Shown piece by piece: positions 1 to 8,568 of a stretch of DNA of 42,000 nt. This DNA comes from Alistipes sp. Lineage in GTDB: Bacteria; Bacteroidota; Bacteroidia; Bacteroidales; Rikenellaceae. How positions within the stretch are numbered: the stretch's first letter is position 1; every line of letters starts with the position of its first letter. The position numbers and the translations under genes are program-made. The stretch covers positions 1 to 42,000 of the forward strand of contig JAFXLG010000072.1 in the NCBI GenBank assembly GCA_017531305.1, written 5' to 3'. The notes under the pieces are model-generated. The model was not told where the DNA came from. It did not search any database and saw only the letters and a list, made by a program, of their open reading frames with translations.

Positions 1-66
1 ATCGACCAAGCAACGGTATCGTTCTCCTATTCGTTTGACTTAAAGAAGAAAGGAGGCAAGCAATGA
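1..66 (+). CDS. C-terminal end of an upstream gene, possibly an outer-membrane beta-barrel protein (5' truncated)
   Basis: Frame 1 is open from the window edge and ends at TGA (64-66), giving 21 residues that finish VSFSYSFDLKKKGGKQ. The stop overlaps the start of the next gene as ATGA, a usual sign of translational coupling in an operon. The alternating polar/aromatic pattern (VSFSYSFDL) resembles the last strand of an outer-membrane barrel. In Bacteroidales pilus loci a DUF3575-type outer-membrane protein often lies beside the FimB/Mfa2 gene. That identity is inference from position and 21 residues only. Confidence 0.55.
   Translation: MDQATVSFSYSFDLKKKGGKQ
52..56 (+). promoter_or_regulatory. 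Shine-Dalgarno-like GGAGG before the FimB-like gene
   Basis: GGAGG sits 6 bases before the ATG at 63. Most genes here have A/T-rich upstream regions without a Shine-Dalgarno, as is normal in Bacteroidota, so this strong site supports the chosen start and suggests efficient re-initiation after the overlapping stop. Confidence 0.6.
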
Positions 67-1124
67 GAAAGATTCTATACCTTATTATATGCCTGCCGAT
101 ATTGCTTCTTTCGGCTTGTGATGTTCACGAATGGCCTGAGACTCCCGAATTTGTAAAGTGTCATCTTCGCCTCAATTATGAAACAGATATGACCGAATGG
201 GAACATCTCTACGATGGAACATTGGTCATTGAGCAGGGATATGGCGAGACATACGACAATCATCGTGATTATGGTAAGATACGCTACATCGTCCGTACCT
301 ATCCCGTATCGGAGAAAATGCGTACCACATCGGACTATACGCAGGAGTTCGTATTCACGAAAGATATATCAGAGGGTTATGACCACGAAGTGACGCTCGA
401 CCTTCTACCCGGCAACTACAATGTGATGGTATGGTCGGACTTGGTGCAGACAAGCGGAGACAGCCATTTCCACAATGCCGACAACTTCGCAGAAATCAGA
501 CTGCAAGGCGACCACAAGGGCAACAATGATTATCGGGATGCCTTCCGAGGCTCAAACAACATTTCCCTCGTAGCGGATATTATGGAGCATCTGCCCGACA
601 CATTGGATATAGCGATGCAACGTCCTATTGCCAAATTTGAGTTCGTAACAAACGATGTGGTGGAGTTTATAGACAAGGAATCTGTCCGTGTCGCCTCAAA
701 AGCCAACGGAAACAAGGCCGCATCAAACGATGATACCCCGACAAGAGCCGTAAATATCGAGGATTACAAGGTGGTGTTCTACTACGTGGGATTTATGCCC
801 GATGCTTACAGTATGAATACCGACAAGCCTGTGGACTCTTCTACGGGAGTGATGTTTGAATCCACATTGAGAAAGCTCTCAGAGTCGGAGGCTACGATGG
901 GATTTGACTATGTGTTTGTGAACGGCAAGAAGTCGGCTGTAACGGTACAGATAGGTATTTACGACAATGAGGGTGCACAACTCTCCTTGACCGAGCCGAT
1001 AGAGGTACCGCTCAAACGTAGCCACCATACCATAATGACGGGTATGTTCCTGATGTCGGAGGCATCGGGAGGTGTTACCATCAATCCCGACTTTGACGGA
1101 GACCATAACCTTATTTTCCCCTAA
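63..1124 (+). CDS. FimB/Mfa2-family fimbrial anchor lipoprotein
   Basis: A 353-residue lipoprotein. The signal peptide ends in a lipobox LLLSAC with Cys19 as the predicted lipidated residue, followed by DVHEWPE, which I recall from Bacteroidales FimB/Mfa2 family members. FimB/Mfa2 proteins anchor the type V pilus in the outer membrane and limit its length. The remainder is beta-rich with no visible transmembrane segment, consistent with the two-domain transthyretin-like fold of the family. It overlaps the stop of the preceding gene and is 12 bases from the next one, so it belongs to an operon of surface proteins. Family assignment rests on the N-terminal motif, length and neighbours; no catalytic residues are expected. 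It could alternatively be a minor tip or accessory subunit. Confidence 0.72.
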   Translation: MRKILYLIICLPILLLSACDVHEWPETPEFVKCHLRLNYETDMTEWEHLYDGTLVIEQGYGETYDNHRDYGKIRYIVRTYPVSEKMRTTSDYTQEFVFTKDISEGYDHEVTLDLLPGNYNVMVWSDLVQTSGDSHFHNADNFAEIRLQGDHKGNNDYRDAFRGSNNISLVADIMEHLPDTLDIAMQRPIAKFEFVTNDVVEFIDKESVRVASKANGNKAASNDDTPTRAVNIEDYKVVFYYVGFMPDAYSMNTDKPVDSSTGVMFESTLRKLSESEATMGFDYVFVNGKKSAVTVQIGIYDNEGAQLSLTEPIEVPLKRSHHTIMTGMFLMSEASGGVTINPDFDGDHNLIFP

Positions 1125-1136
1125 CAGATAGACATA

Positions 1137-1997
1137 ATGAAGAATCTACTACATAACATACAGATATTGGCGATGCTTGCCCTGACTATGGCTGGCATAC
1201 AATCTTGTTCGGATGAATTGCACGATGTAGGCGATGTTCAGGTGAGTTTCACCGCCACACTCCCAACGGACACCCGTACCCGTTCATTCGGCAAGGCGGA
1301 ACAAGTAAATACCCTTGAAGTCGGCATATTCAAAAAGGGAGTTGCCGATGTGCATACCAACAGCGGTGGCAGTTGGAACTACTATGAAATAGACCGTCAA
1401 TCGTTCCCGATAAATGGCACTTCGGTAGATGTGCAGCTTACATTGGCACAGGAGCAGACATATAGTTTTGTCTTTTGGGCGTATGATGGCAATCAGAACA
1501 TCTACAACATAGATGATCTGACCGCCATCGAAATGAATACCTTGCCTAATACGATAACATTTACCCAAGCGGAAGCCGCAGACGCTTTCTTCGCCACAAT
1601 GGAAGATATTACCATTACAGGAAATTGCAGTTACCCCGTTGAACTTGTCCGCCCGTTGGCTCAAATCAATGTGGGGACTACAGTAACACCGATGCAAGCC
1701 GTATTCAAGGCAAATGATGTCCCCGATACTTTCTATCCGTTCACCAATACCGTAAGTGGAGCAGCCGAATTTACTTGGAAATTCAGCGAAACCACATCCG
1801 AGACATTCTCGGCTGACGGCACAGAATATAACTATCTCGCTATGGGCTATGTGTTTGCCCCGACCACAGCCACAAATATTTCTGCCGAACTGACCTTGAC
1901 CAATGGAGACACAAGCAAGACGGTAGAATTTCCGCAGGTGGAGATTGAGGCAAACCAAAGAAGCAACATCGCAGGAAATTTTACCCCAACAGAATAA
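1137..1997 (+). CDS. DUF6562-type lipoprotein, probable fimbrial subunit or adhesin
   Basis: A 286-residue lipoprotein with lipobox GIQSC (Cys24). It shares clear blocks with the next gene product: an LAQEQTYSFVFWAYDG stretch (LAKGQTYQVAFWAQDG there), an IDDLTAIE block, a DAFFATME block and an RPLAQINVG block. These place both in one family, which I recognise as DUF6562, a domain seen in Bacteroidales fimbrillin-like surface lipoproteins. Type V pilins are exported as lipoproteins, matured by a protease and polymerised by strand exchange, so this may be a shaft or accessory pilin. It follows the FimB-like gene by 12 bases in the same operon. Pilin function is inferred from family and context. 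Confidence 0.7.
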   Translation: MKNLLHNIQILAMLALTMAGIQSCSDELHDVGDVQVSFTATLPTDTRTRSFGKAEQVNTLEVGIFKKGVADVHTNSGGSWNYYEIDRQSFPINGTSVDVQLTLAQEQTYSFVFWAYDGNQNIYNIDDLTAIEMNTLPNTITFTQAEAADAFFATMEDITITGNCSYPVELVRPLAQINVGTTVTPMQAVFKANDVPDTFYPFTNTVSGAAEFTWKFSETTSETFSADGTEYNYLAMGYVFAPTTATNISAELTLTNGDTSKTVEFPQVEIEANQRSNIAGNFTPTE

Positions 1998-2260
1998 GAG
2001 ATTTTCAATATAAGTATAACCCTAATAACGAGTTAAAAGCCGAACAGAAAAGAACAAACAAGCTAACACCGCAAAGGTGAGGAACAGTTCCGAGACCTTT
2101 ACCCTGCATCAGCAGACAACGACAGATTGAAAATAATACTCGGTTCTGCATAGACAGAACAGCCCTCGACAATGGGTGCGACATCCACAAGGGATGTGGC
2201 AAACATTAAGAAACAAGAAAATCAAAATAACTATTTGTATAACAATTAAATTTTTCAAAG
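1998..2260 (+). promoter_or_regulatory. 263-base intergenic leader with several hairpins
   Basis: There is no credible ORF here. Inverted repeats include AAAGGT/ACCTTT (2073-2078 with 2095-2100) enclosing GGAAC/GTTCC (2081-2091), GTTCTG/CAGAAC flanking a short loop near 2143-2160, and GCGACATCC/GGATGTGGC (2178-2186 with 2192-2200, one mismatch). No clean TAnnTTTG promoter was found; ACTATTTG just before the gene is a weak match. The region is either the structured 5' leader of the next gene or a transcript processing zone within the operon. Confidence 0.45.
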
Positions 2261-4699
2261 ATGAACAAGAAATTATTCTTAGGTATGTTCGCAGCAGCAG
2301 GTATGTTGCTGGCAACATCGTGTTCGAATGACGAACTGGATATGGTTCAGTCAGGAAACGAGGCTCAGGTAACGTTCTCGCTTGGTCTTGAAGGTGGTAT
2401 CGCTACCCGTGCTATCAGTGATGGTACAAAAGCAGACAAGTTGGTGTATGCTGTTTACAAACTTAATGCTCAAGGGCAACCTGAGTTGCAAAATGTTGTA
2501 GGCTCAACCAACGGTCAGTTTGTAAAGACAGACTTCAAGTCAGGTGACAATGTATCTATCACACTTGCCAAAGGTCAGACTTATCAGGTTGCTTTCTGGG
2601 CACAGGATGGCGATTGCAAGGCATATGATACAAATGATTTGACAGCTGTAGAGGTAAAATACCAGAATGAAGATGGTACAAACGCAGTGAACAACGATGA
2701 ACTTCGTGATGCATTCTTCAAGATGGTTGAATTTGAAGTGGCAGGTAACAAAACCATCGATGTCGTTTTGAAACGTCCTTTTGCTCAAATCAATGTAGGT
2801 GTGGATGCTGAAGATTGGGCAGCTGCTGTTGCTTCTGGTATTGAAATTGAAAAGTCGGCAGTAGTTGTTAAAAATGCAGCTAATATTATCAACTTGCTTA
2901 CTGGTAAAGTATCAGGTAATGAAACAGTAGTGACTTATGTATCAGATATCATTCCAGATGAGACTTTGTATGTTGAAACTGATGCAACAATAGACGGCAA
3001 AGAGGCTTATAACTGGCTTTCAATGAGCTATATCTTGGTTGCAGACGCTAGCGAAACAGATGAGGACAATGACGGCACAGTAGGTGATGAAAGAACCACA
3101 TTGGAAAGCCTCCAATTTACATTCTCACCTAAGAGTGGCAATGATATTGAGTTCAATCAGGGCTTGAACAACGTTCCTGTACAGCGTAACTGGAGGACAA
3201 ACATCCTCGGTAAGATTTTGACAGGCGATATTCAGTTTAACATTACTATCGACCCTGTTTATGATGGCGATATCATTTACCCAGATAATGAAGGAACATT
3301 TGCTGAGTTGGAACTGGCTGCAAGTATGGGAGGTACAGTTACTTTGGATGAAAGCTTTGAAATGCCAGAAGAAAGACCATTCCTACAAGTTTCTGCGGAC
3401 TTTACTCTTAACATAAATGAGAATGTCGATTTTACTACTGGTAGTGCTGCTAATTATGGTATTATTGTTGCCAACGGTACTACAACTATCAACGGTGAAG
3501 GAAACATTAAATCACAAGGTGGCGGTATTGGTATTACAAACGGTGCAAGCCTGGTTTTCAACAGTGGTAACTTGGATGTAAATACAACAAGTACTTCTGG
3601 TCGCTATTTGTTCTATCTTGAAGGTGAGGGAAGTACTGCTACTATCAATGGTGGAAACTTTGACTTCAATAAGACTCAAAATCAGAAGAGGGCCTATATT
3701 TACGCAAGTACAGGTACTATAGTATATGTAAACGGTGGTACTTTTGGTAAGGCTTCTACTCGTAGCGGATATACTGATGGTATTTTAGGCGAAGGTACTG
3801 TAATTATCAAGGGCGGTACATTCGGTTTTGACCCTAAAAAATGGTTGGCTGAGGGATATAGCACTATTAAGGAAGGAGACAACTATGTCGTTGTTCCTAA
3901 AATTGTTGCTTCTTTGGCTAATGTAACAGAGAATACCACAGTGACATTAGAAAATAATGTAACCGTGTCTTCTGGTACAACTATTCAGACACAAAACGCA
4001 TCGGCTGATATAACCATTAATGGCAATGGAAATAGTATTATTTCTACTGCTGAATCTGCTGCTGATTTTACTTGGGACGGTGGTACCATACCTGCTATGT
4101 CAACGATTCTTTCTTCAGAGAACGGAAGCACTGTTACTGTAAATGATTTGACATTTGGAGGTACAATGTCTGCATTAATGCTTGGACATTATCAGAATGC
4201 TACATACAACAACTACAATACTGTATTGAACAATGTAGATGTTATTAATGCTAAGGTTGTATCGTTTAGTTCTAATGTTTCTCCTGCTGTTTGTGTTTAT
4301 GGAACTGCAACTCTGAATGATTGTGAAATCACCGGTACAACACTTTCAGAATTGGATACAGACCCAATGTGGCCTGTATATGATTTAGTTGGAGTAAATT
4401 ATTCAACAACAACTATCAACGGTGGAAAGATTGGTAGTATCTTCACTTGGAATCAGGCAGCTCTTGTTATTGATAATGGTGCAGAGATTGAGAAAATTGT
4501 TGTTAGAGGTAATATGAACACAACCAAACCAGAATGGTGTATAACAATCAAAGCTGGTACAACAGTCGGAACAATAGACCTCTCTGCAATTACAACAAAT
4601 TCAAAAGTAAATATTACAATTGAGACAGGTGCTACCGTTGGTAAGATTGTAGCTAATGGTGTAGAGTATGCTTCAATTGATGAGTTTAAGAATGCTTAA
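2261..4699 (+). CDS. DUF6562 lipoprotein with C-terminal right-handed beta-solenoid (surface adhesin)
   Basis: An 812-residue lipoprotein (lipobox ATSC, Cys21). Residues about 25-340 form the same DUF6562-type region as the preceding protein, ending near VYDGDIIYPD. From about residue 360 it changes to short repeated turns rich in Asn, Gly and Thr (TTINGEGNIKS, SLVFNSGNL, TIVYVNGGTFG, TVIIKGGTFGFDP and others), typical of pectate-lyase-like beta-solenoids. The stretch KKWLAEGYSTIKEGDNYVVVP is a punctuation motif I recall from Bacteroides surface adhesins. The gene is visibly richer in A/T than the two upstream genes, suggesting a separate history. No enzymatic residues can be identified. It is likely surface-exposed and adhesive, possibly a pilus tip; the function is inferred. 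Confidence 0.7.
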   Translation: MNKKLFLGMFAAAGMLLATSCSNDELDMVQSGNEAQVTFSLGLEGGIATRAISDGTKADKLVYAVYKLNAQGQPELQNVVGSTNGQFVKTDFKSGDNVSITLAKGQTYQVAFWAQDGDCKAYDTNDLTAVEVKYQNEDGTNAVNNDELRDAFFKMVEFEVAGNKTIDVVLKRPFAQINVGVDAEDWAAAVASGIEIEKSAVVVKNAANIINLLTGKVSGNETVVTYVSDIIPDETLYVETDATIDGKEAYNWLSMSYILVADASETDEDNDGTVGDERTTLESLQFTFSPKSGNDIEFNQGLNNVPVQRNWRTNILGKILTGDIQFNITIDPVYDGDIIYPDNEGTFAELELAASMGGTVTLDESFEMPEERPFLQVSADFTLNINENVDFTTGSAANYGIIVANGTTTINGEGNIKSQGGGIGITNGASLVFNSGNLDVNTTSTSGRYLFYLEGEGSTATINGGNFDFNKTQNQKRAYIYASTGTIVYVNGGTFGKASTRSGYTDGILGEGTVIIKGGTFGFDPKKWLAEGYSTIKEGDNYVVVPKIVASLANVTENTTVTLENNVTVSSGTTIQTQNASADITINGNGNSIISTAESAADFTWDGGTIPAMSTILSSENGSTVTVNDLTFGGTMSALMLGHYQNATYNNYNTVLNNVDVINAKVVSFSSNVSPAVCVYGTATLNDCEITGTTLSELDTDPMWPVYDLVGVNYSTTTINGGKIGSIFTWNQAALVIDNGAEIEKIVVRGNMNTTKPEWCITIKAGTTVGTIDLSAITTNSKVNITIETGATVGKIVANGVEYASIDEFKNA

Positions 4700-4756
4700 T
4701 TAACGACAGAGACTCTATCATCCCTTGATAGATATTTACATATAAGACGTTAGTTC

Positions 4757-4795
4757 GAGACCTGCCGTTCGTGAGAATAGCAGGTCTCTTTTTGC
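4757..4795 (+). terminator. Rho-independent terminator of the surface-lipoprotein operon
   Basis: Perfect 9-bp stem GAGACCTGC (4757-4765) with GCAGGTCTC (4780-4788), a 14-base loop, then a T-run. It lies 58 bases after the solenoid gene. Confidence 0.9.
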
Positions 4796-4799
4796 GCTA

Positions 4800-5183
4800 T
4801 TAGCATAGCCCTTTTGGTGAAATCTGATGCCTGATACTACCTAACGATAGCAGTATGCTAACCCCATTTTCTTTTCGTTGGCACAAACACTCCAATACCT
4901 TTTCTCTTATCTTGCTTGCCTCATAGGTGTTCAACCTAAATGCAAGAGCAATGACCACTTCAAGATTGTAAGATGTAGCCCAGCTTTTAGGCATTGCCAA
5001 ATCGCATCGTTGAGTGATTACAGGGCAGAGTGTTCCACTCTTATATATTGCTTTGATGGCAGCTCGGAGTGTCGGGGCTATTACCCCGAACAACTCCATC
5101 AATTCCATTTCAGACATCCATACATCGCCATCGGGAATGCTCACATCGCCCGATTCATTGATTGTTATTATTGTTCGTTCCAT
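4800..5183 (-). CDS. Small RhuM-like protein coupled to the integrase
   Basis: A 127-residue protein. The pattern GDVWMSEMELMELFGV followed by an AAIKAIYKSG helix and YNLEVVIALAFRLNT resembles the N-terminal DNA-binding-like part of the RhuM virulence-protein family, where a VWL-TQ-MAELF motif and a YNLD-ISVGYRV motif occur. It is much shorter than full RhuM proteins, so it is either a truncated member or a stand-alone small relative. Its ATG is only 2 bases after the integrase stop, so the two are almost certainly co-transcribed and coupled. Position suggests an accessory role in recombination, such as directionality factor or regulator. That role is inference; the family match is moderate. 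Confidence 0.6.
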   Translation of the reverse strand: MERTIITINESGDVSIPDGDVWMSEMELMELFGVIAPTLRAAIKAIYKSGTLCPVITQRCDLAMPKSWATSYNLEVVIALAFRLNTYEASKIREKVLECLCQRKENGVSILLSLGSIRHQISPKGLC

Positions 5184-5185
5184 AG

Positions 5186-6409
5186 TTACATTGCTATTGA
5201 GATTTCACAGAATGATTGATTAAGCCTATTGCCAAACATCGTCAAATCTTTGTCGATTTTCTCGGTGGTAATTTTCGCATATCGCTGTGTCGTGGTAATG
5301 TTCGTATGCCCCAATACTCGGCTTACACTCTCAATAGGAACGCCCTTGCTCAGAGCAAGCGTAGCGAATCCATGGCGACTTGAATGGAAGGAAATATCCT
5401 TTGAAATTCCGCACTCTTTTATCATCTTTTTCAATGGTTTACAGATATTCCAGTAGTTGAGATTCGGGAATACCAACTTGTCCTCCTGGAATCTCTCATA
5501 TCGCTTGATTATCTGCAATGGAATATCCAACAACTTAACTTGGAAATTGACCTTTGTTTTGTGTCGCTTGGATAGAATCCACTTTTCACCGTTAATCTCT
5601 ACAATATCATCGGTGGTAAGTTCTTTAATATCCACGAATGACAAGGCTGTAAAACTTGCGAATACGAACAAGTCTCGGATATAAGCCAACTTCTTATCAG
5701 CAAACTCGTGTGTCATTACAGTCTTGATTTCTTCTTCGGTAAGGTATTGTCGCTCCTTGATATTCTGATTTACCCGATACTGAGCAAATGGATTTCTCGG
5801 TGTCAGACCGTTATAATGAGCCTTTGCCACGATTGTTTTAAGCCACATACAATGAGACCACACACTGCCATTGTGCAACCCTGCATCGGTAGAAAGATAA
5901 ATTTCGTACTCCTTGATGAAGTCGGGAGTAAGTTCAAGCATAGAAATATCACTTCGCTTGTAGCACTTCTTGATAAATTTAGCCAAATGATTTCGTGACC
6001 TTACACGCACCTTATAGGAACCATCTGCACGGTCAATGCCGATACGCTTCTTGAAACTCTCGTTATCCTTATCAAATGCACCAAGCAGTGTTTCGTACTC
6101 CGTTCCTATACCCTGATAGGCATTGCGAACCATTTCAGCAGTTACATAGGCTTCTCTATCCGAAATGCGTTGATAGTGCTTGATGATTTGAGCCTTGATG
6201 TTATCCAAAGCCAAATTGATGTCCCGTGCCTCCTTGCTCTTGCCTTTTGCTCGGTTGCCTTTGGCATCCCACATTGTTTTTGCAATGGTCAGTTTGCAAC
6301 TGAATTGAGCCACCGAACCATTGATTGTAACTCGTCCCATAATCGGGACAATACCGTTTTTCTCTTTGCTTCCGTTCACGTAGAACAGCACCTTAAATGT
6401 ACTTCGCAT
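5186..6409 (-). CDS. Tyrosine recombinase/integrase (CTnDOT-like, lacking the first catalytic Arg)
   Basis: Site-specific integrase with an N-terminal arm-binding/SAM-like half (FKVLFYVNG at the start, typical of Bacteroidales integrases) and a C-terminal catalytic half. Counting from the upstream in-frame ATG at 6457, catalytic residues are H358-x-x-R361 (FHSSRHGFAT), H384 (VLGHTN) and nucleophile Y393 (QRYAK). The first catalytic Arg, normally in a TGLR-x-x-D motif, is replaced by Ser273 in FTALSFVDIKEL; a Ser here is also reported for the CTnDOT integrase IntDOT. I chose the ATG at 6409 because the protein then begins at the family's usual MRSTFKVLFYVNG, and a TAATTTTG promoter element lies inside the longer version. 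The gene marks the end of a mobile element or a DNA-inversion locus. Confidence 0.9.
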   Translation of the reverse strand: MRSTFKVLFYVNGSKEKNGIVPIMGRVTINGSVAQFSCKLTIAKTMWDAKGNRAKGKSKEARDINLALDNIKAQIIKHYQRISDREAYVTAEMVRNAYQGIGTEYETLLGAFDKDNESFKKRIGIDRADGSYKVRVRSRNHLAKFIKKCYKRSDISMLELTPDFIKEYEIYLSTDAGLHNGSVWSHCMWLKTIVAKAHYNGLTPRNPFAQYRVNQNIKERQYLTEEEIKTVMTHEFADKKLAYIRDLFVFASFTALSFVDIKELTTDDIVEINGEKWILSKRHKTKVNFQVKLLDIPLQIIKRYERFQEDKLVFPNLNYWNICKPLKKMIKECGISKDISFHSSRHGFATLALSKGVPIESVSRVLGHTNITTTQRYAKITTEKIDKDLTMFGNRLNQSFCEISIAM

Positions 6410-6429
6410 AATCCAACTCTTTTTGGTTA

Positions 6430-6437
6430 CAAAATTA
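6430..6437 (-). promoter_or_regulatory. Candidate -7 element of the integrase promoter
   Basis: TAATTTTG on the minus strand matches TAnnTTTG, about 20 bases before the chosen integrase start at 6409. No good -33 TTTG is visible at the expected spacing, so support is partial. Confidence 0.4.
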
Positions 6438-6457
6438 GTTATCAGCGAGTTGTACAT

Positions 6458-6678
6458 TGTTATGCAGAATGTGGCAGAGAGTAGAAATAAACTCCAACGA
6501 CCTATAAACTCACCTCGTTATCGGGTAATGATTTGAAAACCGTCCGCTCTCATTACCTTTCATTTCCTTGCACTTTTGCATCGGCGAGGCTTTCATCAAA
6601 AGTCCTCATAAGTCATTGAGCACCAGTGCTGCCATCATTATTTTCCCTCATTCGTTAGATTTTTCCAGAGATATACGC
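6458..6678. other. Gene-free junction between integrase and korA; possible attachment region
   Basis: No convincing ORF and no tRNA fold was seen. The stretch contains a short palindrome AGCAC-CA-GTGCT (6619-6630). Being between an outward-placed integrase and core metabolic genes, it is the expected place for one attachment site of the element, but the partner repeat would lie left of the window, so the crossover core cannot be defined here. Confidence 0.35.
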
Positions 6679-6686
6679 TATATTTG
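6679..6686 (+). promoter_or_regulatory. Candidate -7 element of the korAB promoter
   Basis: TATATTTG, an exact TAnnTTTG match, lies 38 bases before the korA ATG. The -33 element is not clear. Confidence 0.6.
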
Positions 6687-6724
6687 TAGTCAATTGAGAC
6701 AAACTAAAACAAAACAAATAAATC

Positions 6725-8566
6725 ATGGGAAACTTAAACGTAAAGGAGCTTAAAGATGTTGTAATACGTTTTTCGGGCGATTCGGGAGACGGAATGCAGC
6801 TTACAGGTACGCTCTTTTCAAACACATCCGCATTGAAGGGTAACGGAATATCTACATTCCCCGACTACCCTGCGGAGATTCGTGCGCCACAAGGTACTGT
6901 GGCAGGTGTATCGGGATTTCAGGTACATATCGGAAATAGCGAGGTGACAAACCCCGGAGACTATTGCGATGCATTGATCGCGATGAATCCAGCCGCACTG
7001 AAGGCTAACCGCAAATGGTTGAAGAAAGATGCTACGGTAATCCTTGACGGAGATACTCTGACCGAGGAGAATATCAAAAAGGCGGGATTCTCGACTCTCG
7101 ATCCAATAGCTGAGTTGGGTTTGGAGGGTTACAATGTGGTAATACCTGAGATCACAACCATGACAAAGGCAGCACTTGCCGACATGGGATTGGACAACAA
7201 GTCGGTGGGAAAGTGTAAGAATATGTTTGCGCTGGGTATCTGCTTCTACATCTTCAACCAGCCAGAGGATTATGCAAAGCGTTACATCGACACCAAGTTC
7301 GCAAAGAAGAATCCAGCCATCGCCGAGGCTAACAAGCGCGCCATTGACGCAGGATACAACTATGCTGCAAATACTCATCAGTTTGCAAACACATACAAGG
7401 TAGATGCGGCTAATCTGGAGAAGGGAACATACCGTTCGATTAACGGTAATGTTGCTACCGCTTGGGGCTTGTGTGCAGCAAGCGAGAAGGCGGGATTGCC
7501 TCTATTCTGCGGCTCATACCCTATCACTCCTGCAACTGTTATCTTGGAGGAGTTGGCAAAGCGCAAGGATTTGGGTGTAAAGACCGTGCAGGCTGAGGAT
7601 GAGATCGCAGGAATATGTACTTCGATAGGTGCAGCTTATGCTGGTAACTTCGCTGTAACTACAACCTCTGGACCCGGACTCTCGCTCAAGAGCGAAGCAA
7701 TGGGTTTGGCGGTGATGGCTGAGTTGCCACTCGTGGTGGTAGATGTGCAGCGCGGAGGTCCTTCGACAGGTCTGCCAACAAAGACTGAGCAGAGCGATTT
7801 GATGCAGGCTCTATACGGCAGAAACGGAGAGTGTCCGATGGTAGTCGTTGCAGCATCTTCGCCAAGCGACTGTTTCCACTATGCATTTATGGCTTCGAAG
7901 ATTGCGATGGAGCATATGACACCTGTAATTTTGCTTACAGATGGATTTATCGCTAATGGCTCGGAGCCTTGGAAGGTGCCTTCGATGAAGGATTATCCTC
8001 AGATCAATCCACCAATCGTGGAGAGAGTAGAGGATGGAGAGTTCATGCCATATAAGCGTAATGAGAAGCTGGCTCGCGGCTGGGCATTCCCCGGCAAGGA
8101 GGGTTTGGAGCATCGAATCGGAGGTTTGGAGAAGGATCATCTGAAGGGTTCGATCTCTTATGATCCGGCAAACCACCAAGAGATGACTCGCACACGTGCC
8201 GAGAAGGTGGCTCGCGTAGCAGATGTATTGCCTAAGCCAGAGATTATGGGAGAGAGCAATGCCGATGTACTTGTTGTCGGTTGGGGTGGTACTCGCGGAC
8301 ATTTGCAGAGTGCAGTGAGCGATTTGCAGCAGGAGGGCAAGAGCATTGCATTACTTCACCTGAATTATCTTAACCCACTGCCACACGGTGTAAAGGAGCT
8401 TCTTCAGGGACATAAGCATATCGTGGTTTGTGAGCTTAACGAGGGTCAGGCTGCAGCATATCTGCGTCAGAACTTCCAAGAGTTTACATTCGAGCAGTAC
8501 AACAAAACCGAGGGTCAGCCATTTACTGTGGTTGAGCTAAAGGAGAAGTTTAACTCATTACTATAA
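6725..8566 (+). CDS. korA: 2-oxoacid:acceptor oxidoreductase, fused gamma-alpha subunit (KorA)
   Basis: A 613-residue subunit of a 2-oxoglutarate (2-oxoacid):ferredoxin oxidoreductase, which makes acyl-CoA, CO2 and reduced ferredoxin from a 2-oxoacid and CoA. The N-terminal gamma domain (residues 1 to about 190) begins VIRFSGDSGDGMQLTG. The alpha pyrimidine-binding domain follows from about 235 (GLPLFCGSYPITPAT, QAEDEIAGICTSIGAAYAG, TTSGPGLSLKSEA), with a transketolase-C-like domain at the end. The gamma-alpha order and length match the usual Bacteroidales KorA. korB starts 15 bases downstream, so they form a bicistronic operon with a terminator after korB. Substrate preference for 2-oxoglutarate over other 2-oxoacids is by family resemblance, not proven here. 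Confidence 0.93.
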   Translation: MGNLNVKELKDVVIRFSGDSGDGMQLTGTLFSNTSALKGNGISTFPDYPAEIRAPQGTVAGVSGFQVHIGNSEVTNPGDYCDALIAMNPAALKANRKWLKKDATVILDGDTLTEENIKKAGFSTLDPIAELGLEGYNVVIPEITTMTKAALADMGLDNKSVGKCKNMFALGICFYIFNQPEDYAKRYIDTKFAKKNPAIAEANKRAIDAGYNYAANTHQFANTYKVDAANLEKGTYRSINGNVATAWGLCAASEKAGLPLFCGSYPITPATVILEELAKRKDLGVKTVQAEDEIAGICTSIGAAYAGNFAVTTTSGPGLSLKSEAMGLAVMAELPLVVVDVQRGGPSTGLPTKTEQSDLMQALYGRNGECPMVVVAASSPSDCFHYAFMASKIAMEHMTPVILLTDGFIANGSEPWKVPSMKDYPQINPPIVERVEDGEFMPYKRNEKLARGWAFPGKEGLEHRIGGLEKDHLKGSISYDPANHQEMTRTRAEKVARVADVLPKPEIMGESNADVLVVGWGGTRGHLQSAVSDLQQEGKSIALLHLNYLNPLPHGVKELLQGHKHIVVCELNEGQAAAYLRQNFQEFTFEQYNKTEGQPFTVVELKEKFNSLL

Positions 8567-8568
8567 AA

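Noticed and set aside
1284-1958. A 224-codon frame antisense to the first DUF6562 gene
   Set aside because: It is a shadow of a gene with lipobox and family motifs; the product looks random.
4757-4795. Terminator arms considered as an integrase attachment repeat
   Set aside because: The hairpin with T-run is fully explained as the terminator of the preceding operon.
5186-6457. Longer integrase start at 6457
   Set aside because: The additional 16 residues do not resemble the family and contain the best promoter element; the ATG at 6409 starts at the usual family N-terminus.
6458-6678. tRNA gene as integration target
   Set aside because: No cloverleaf, T-loop GTTCGA-type motif or CCA-end region could be found in this stretch on either strand.
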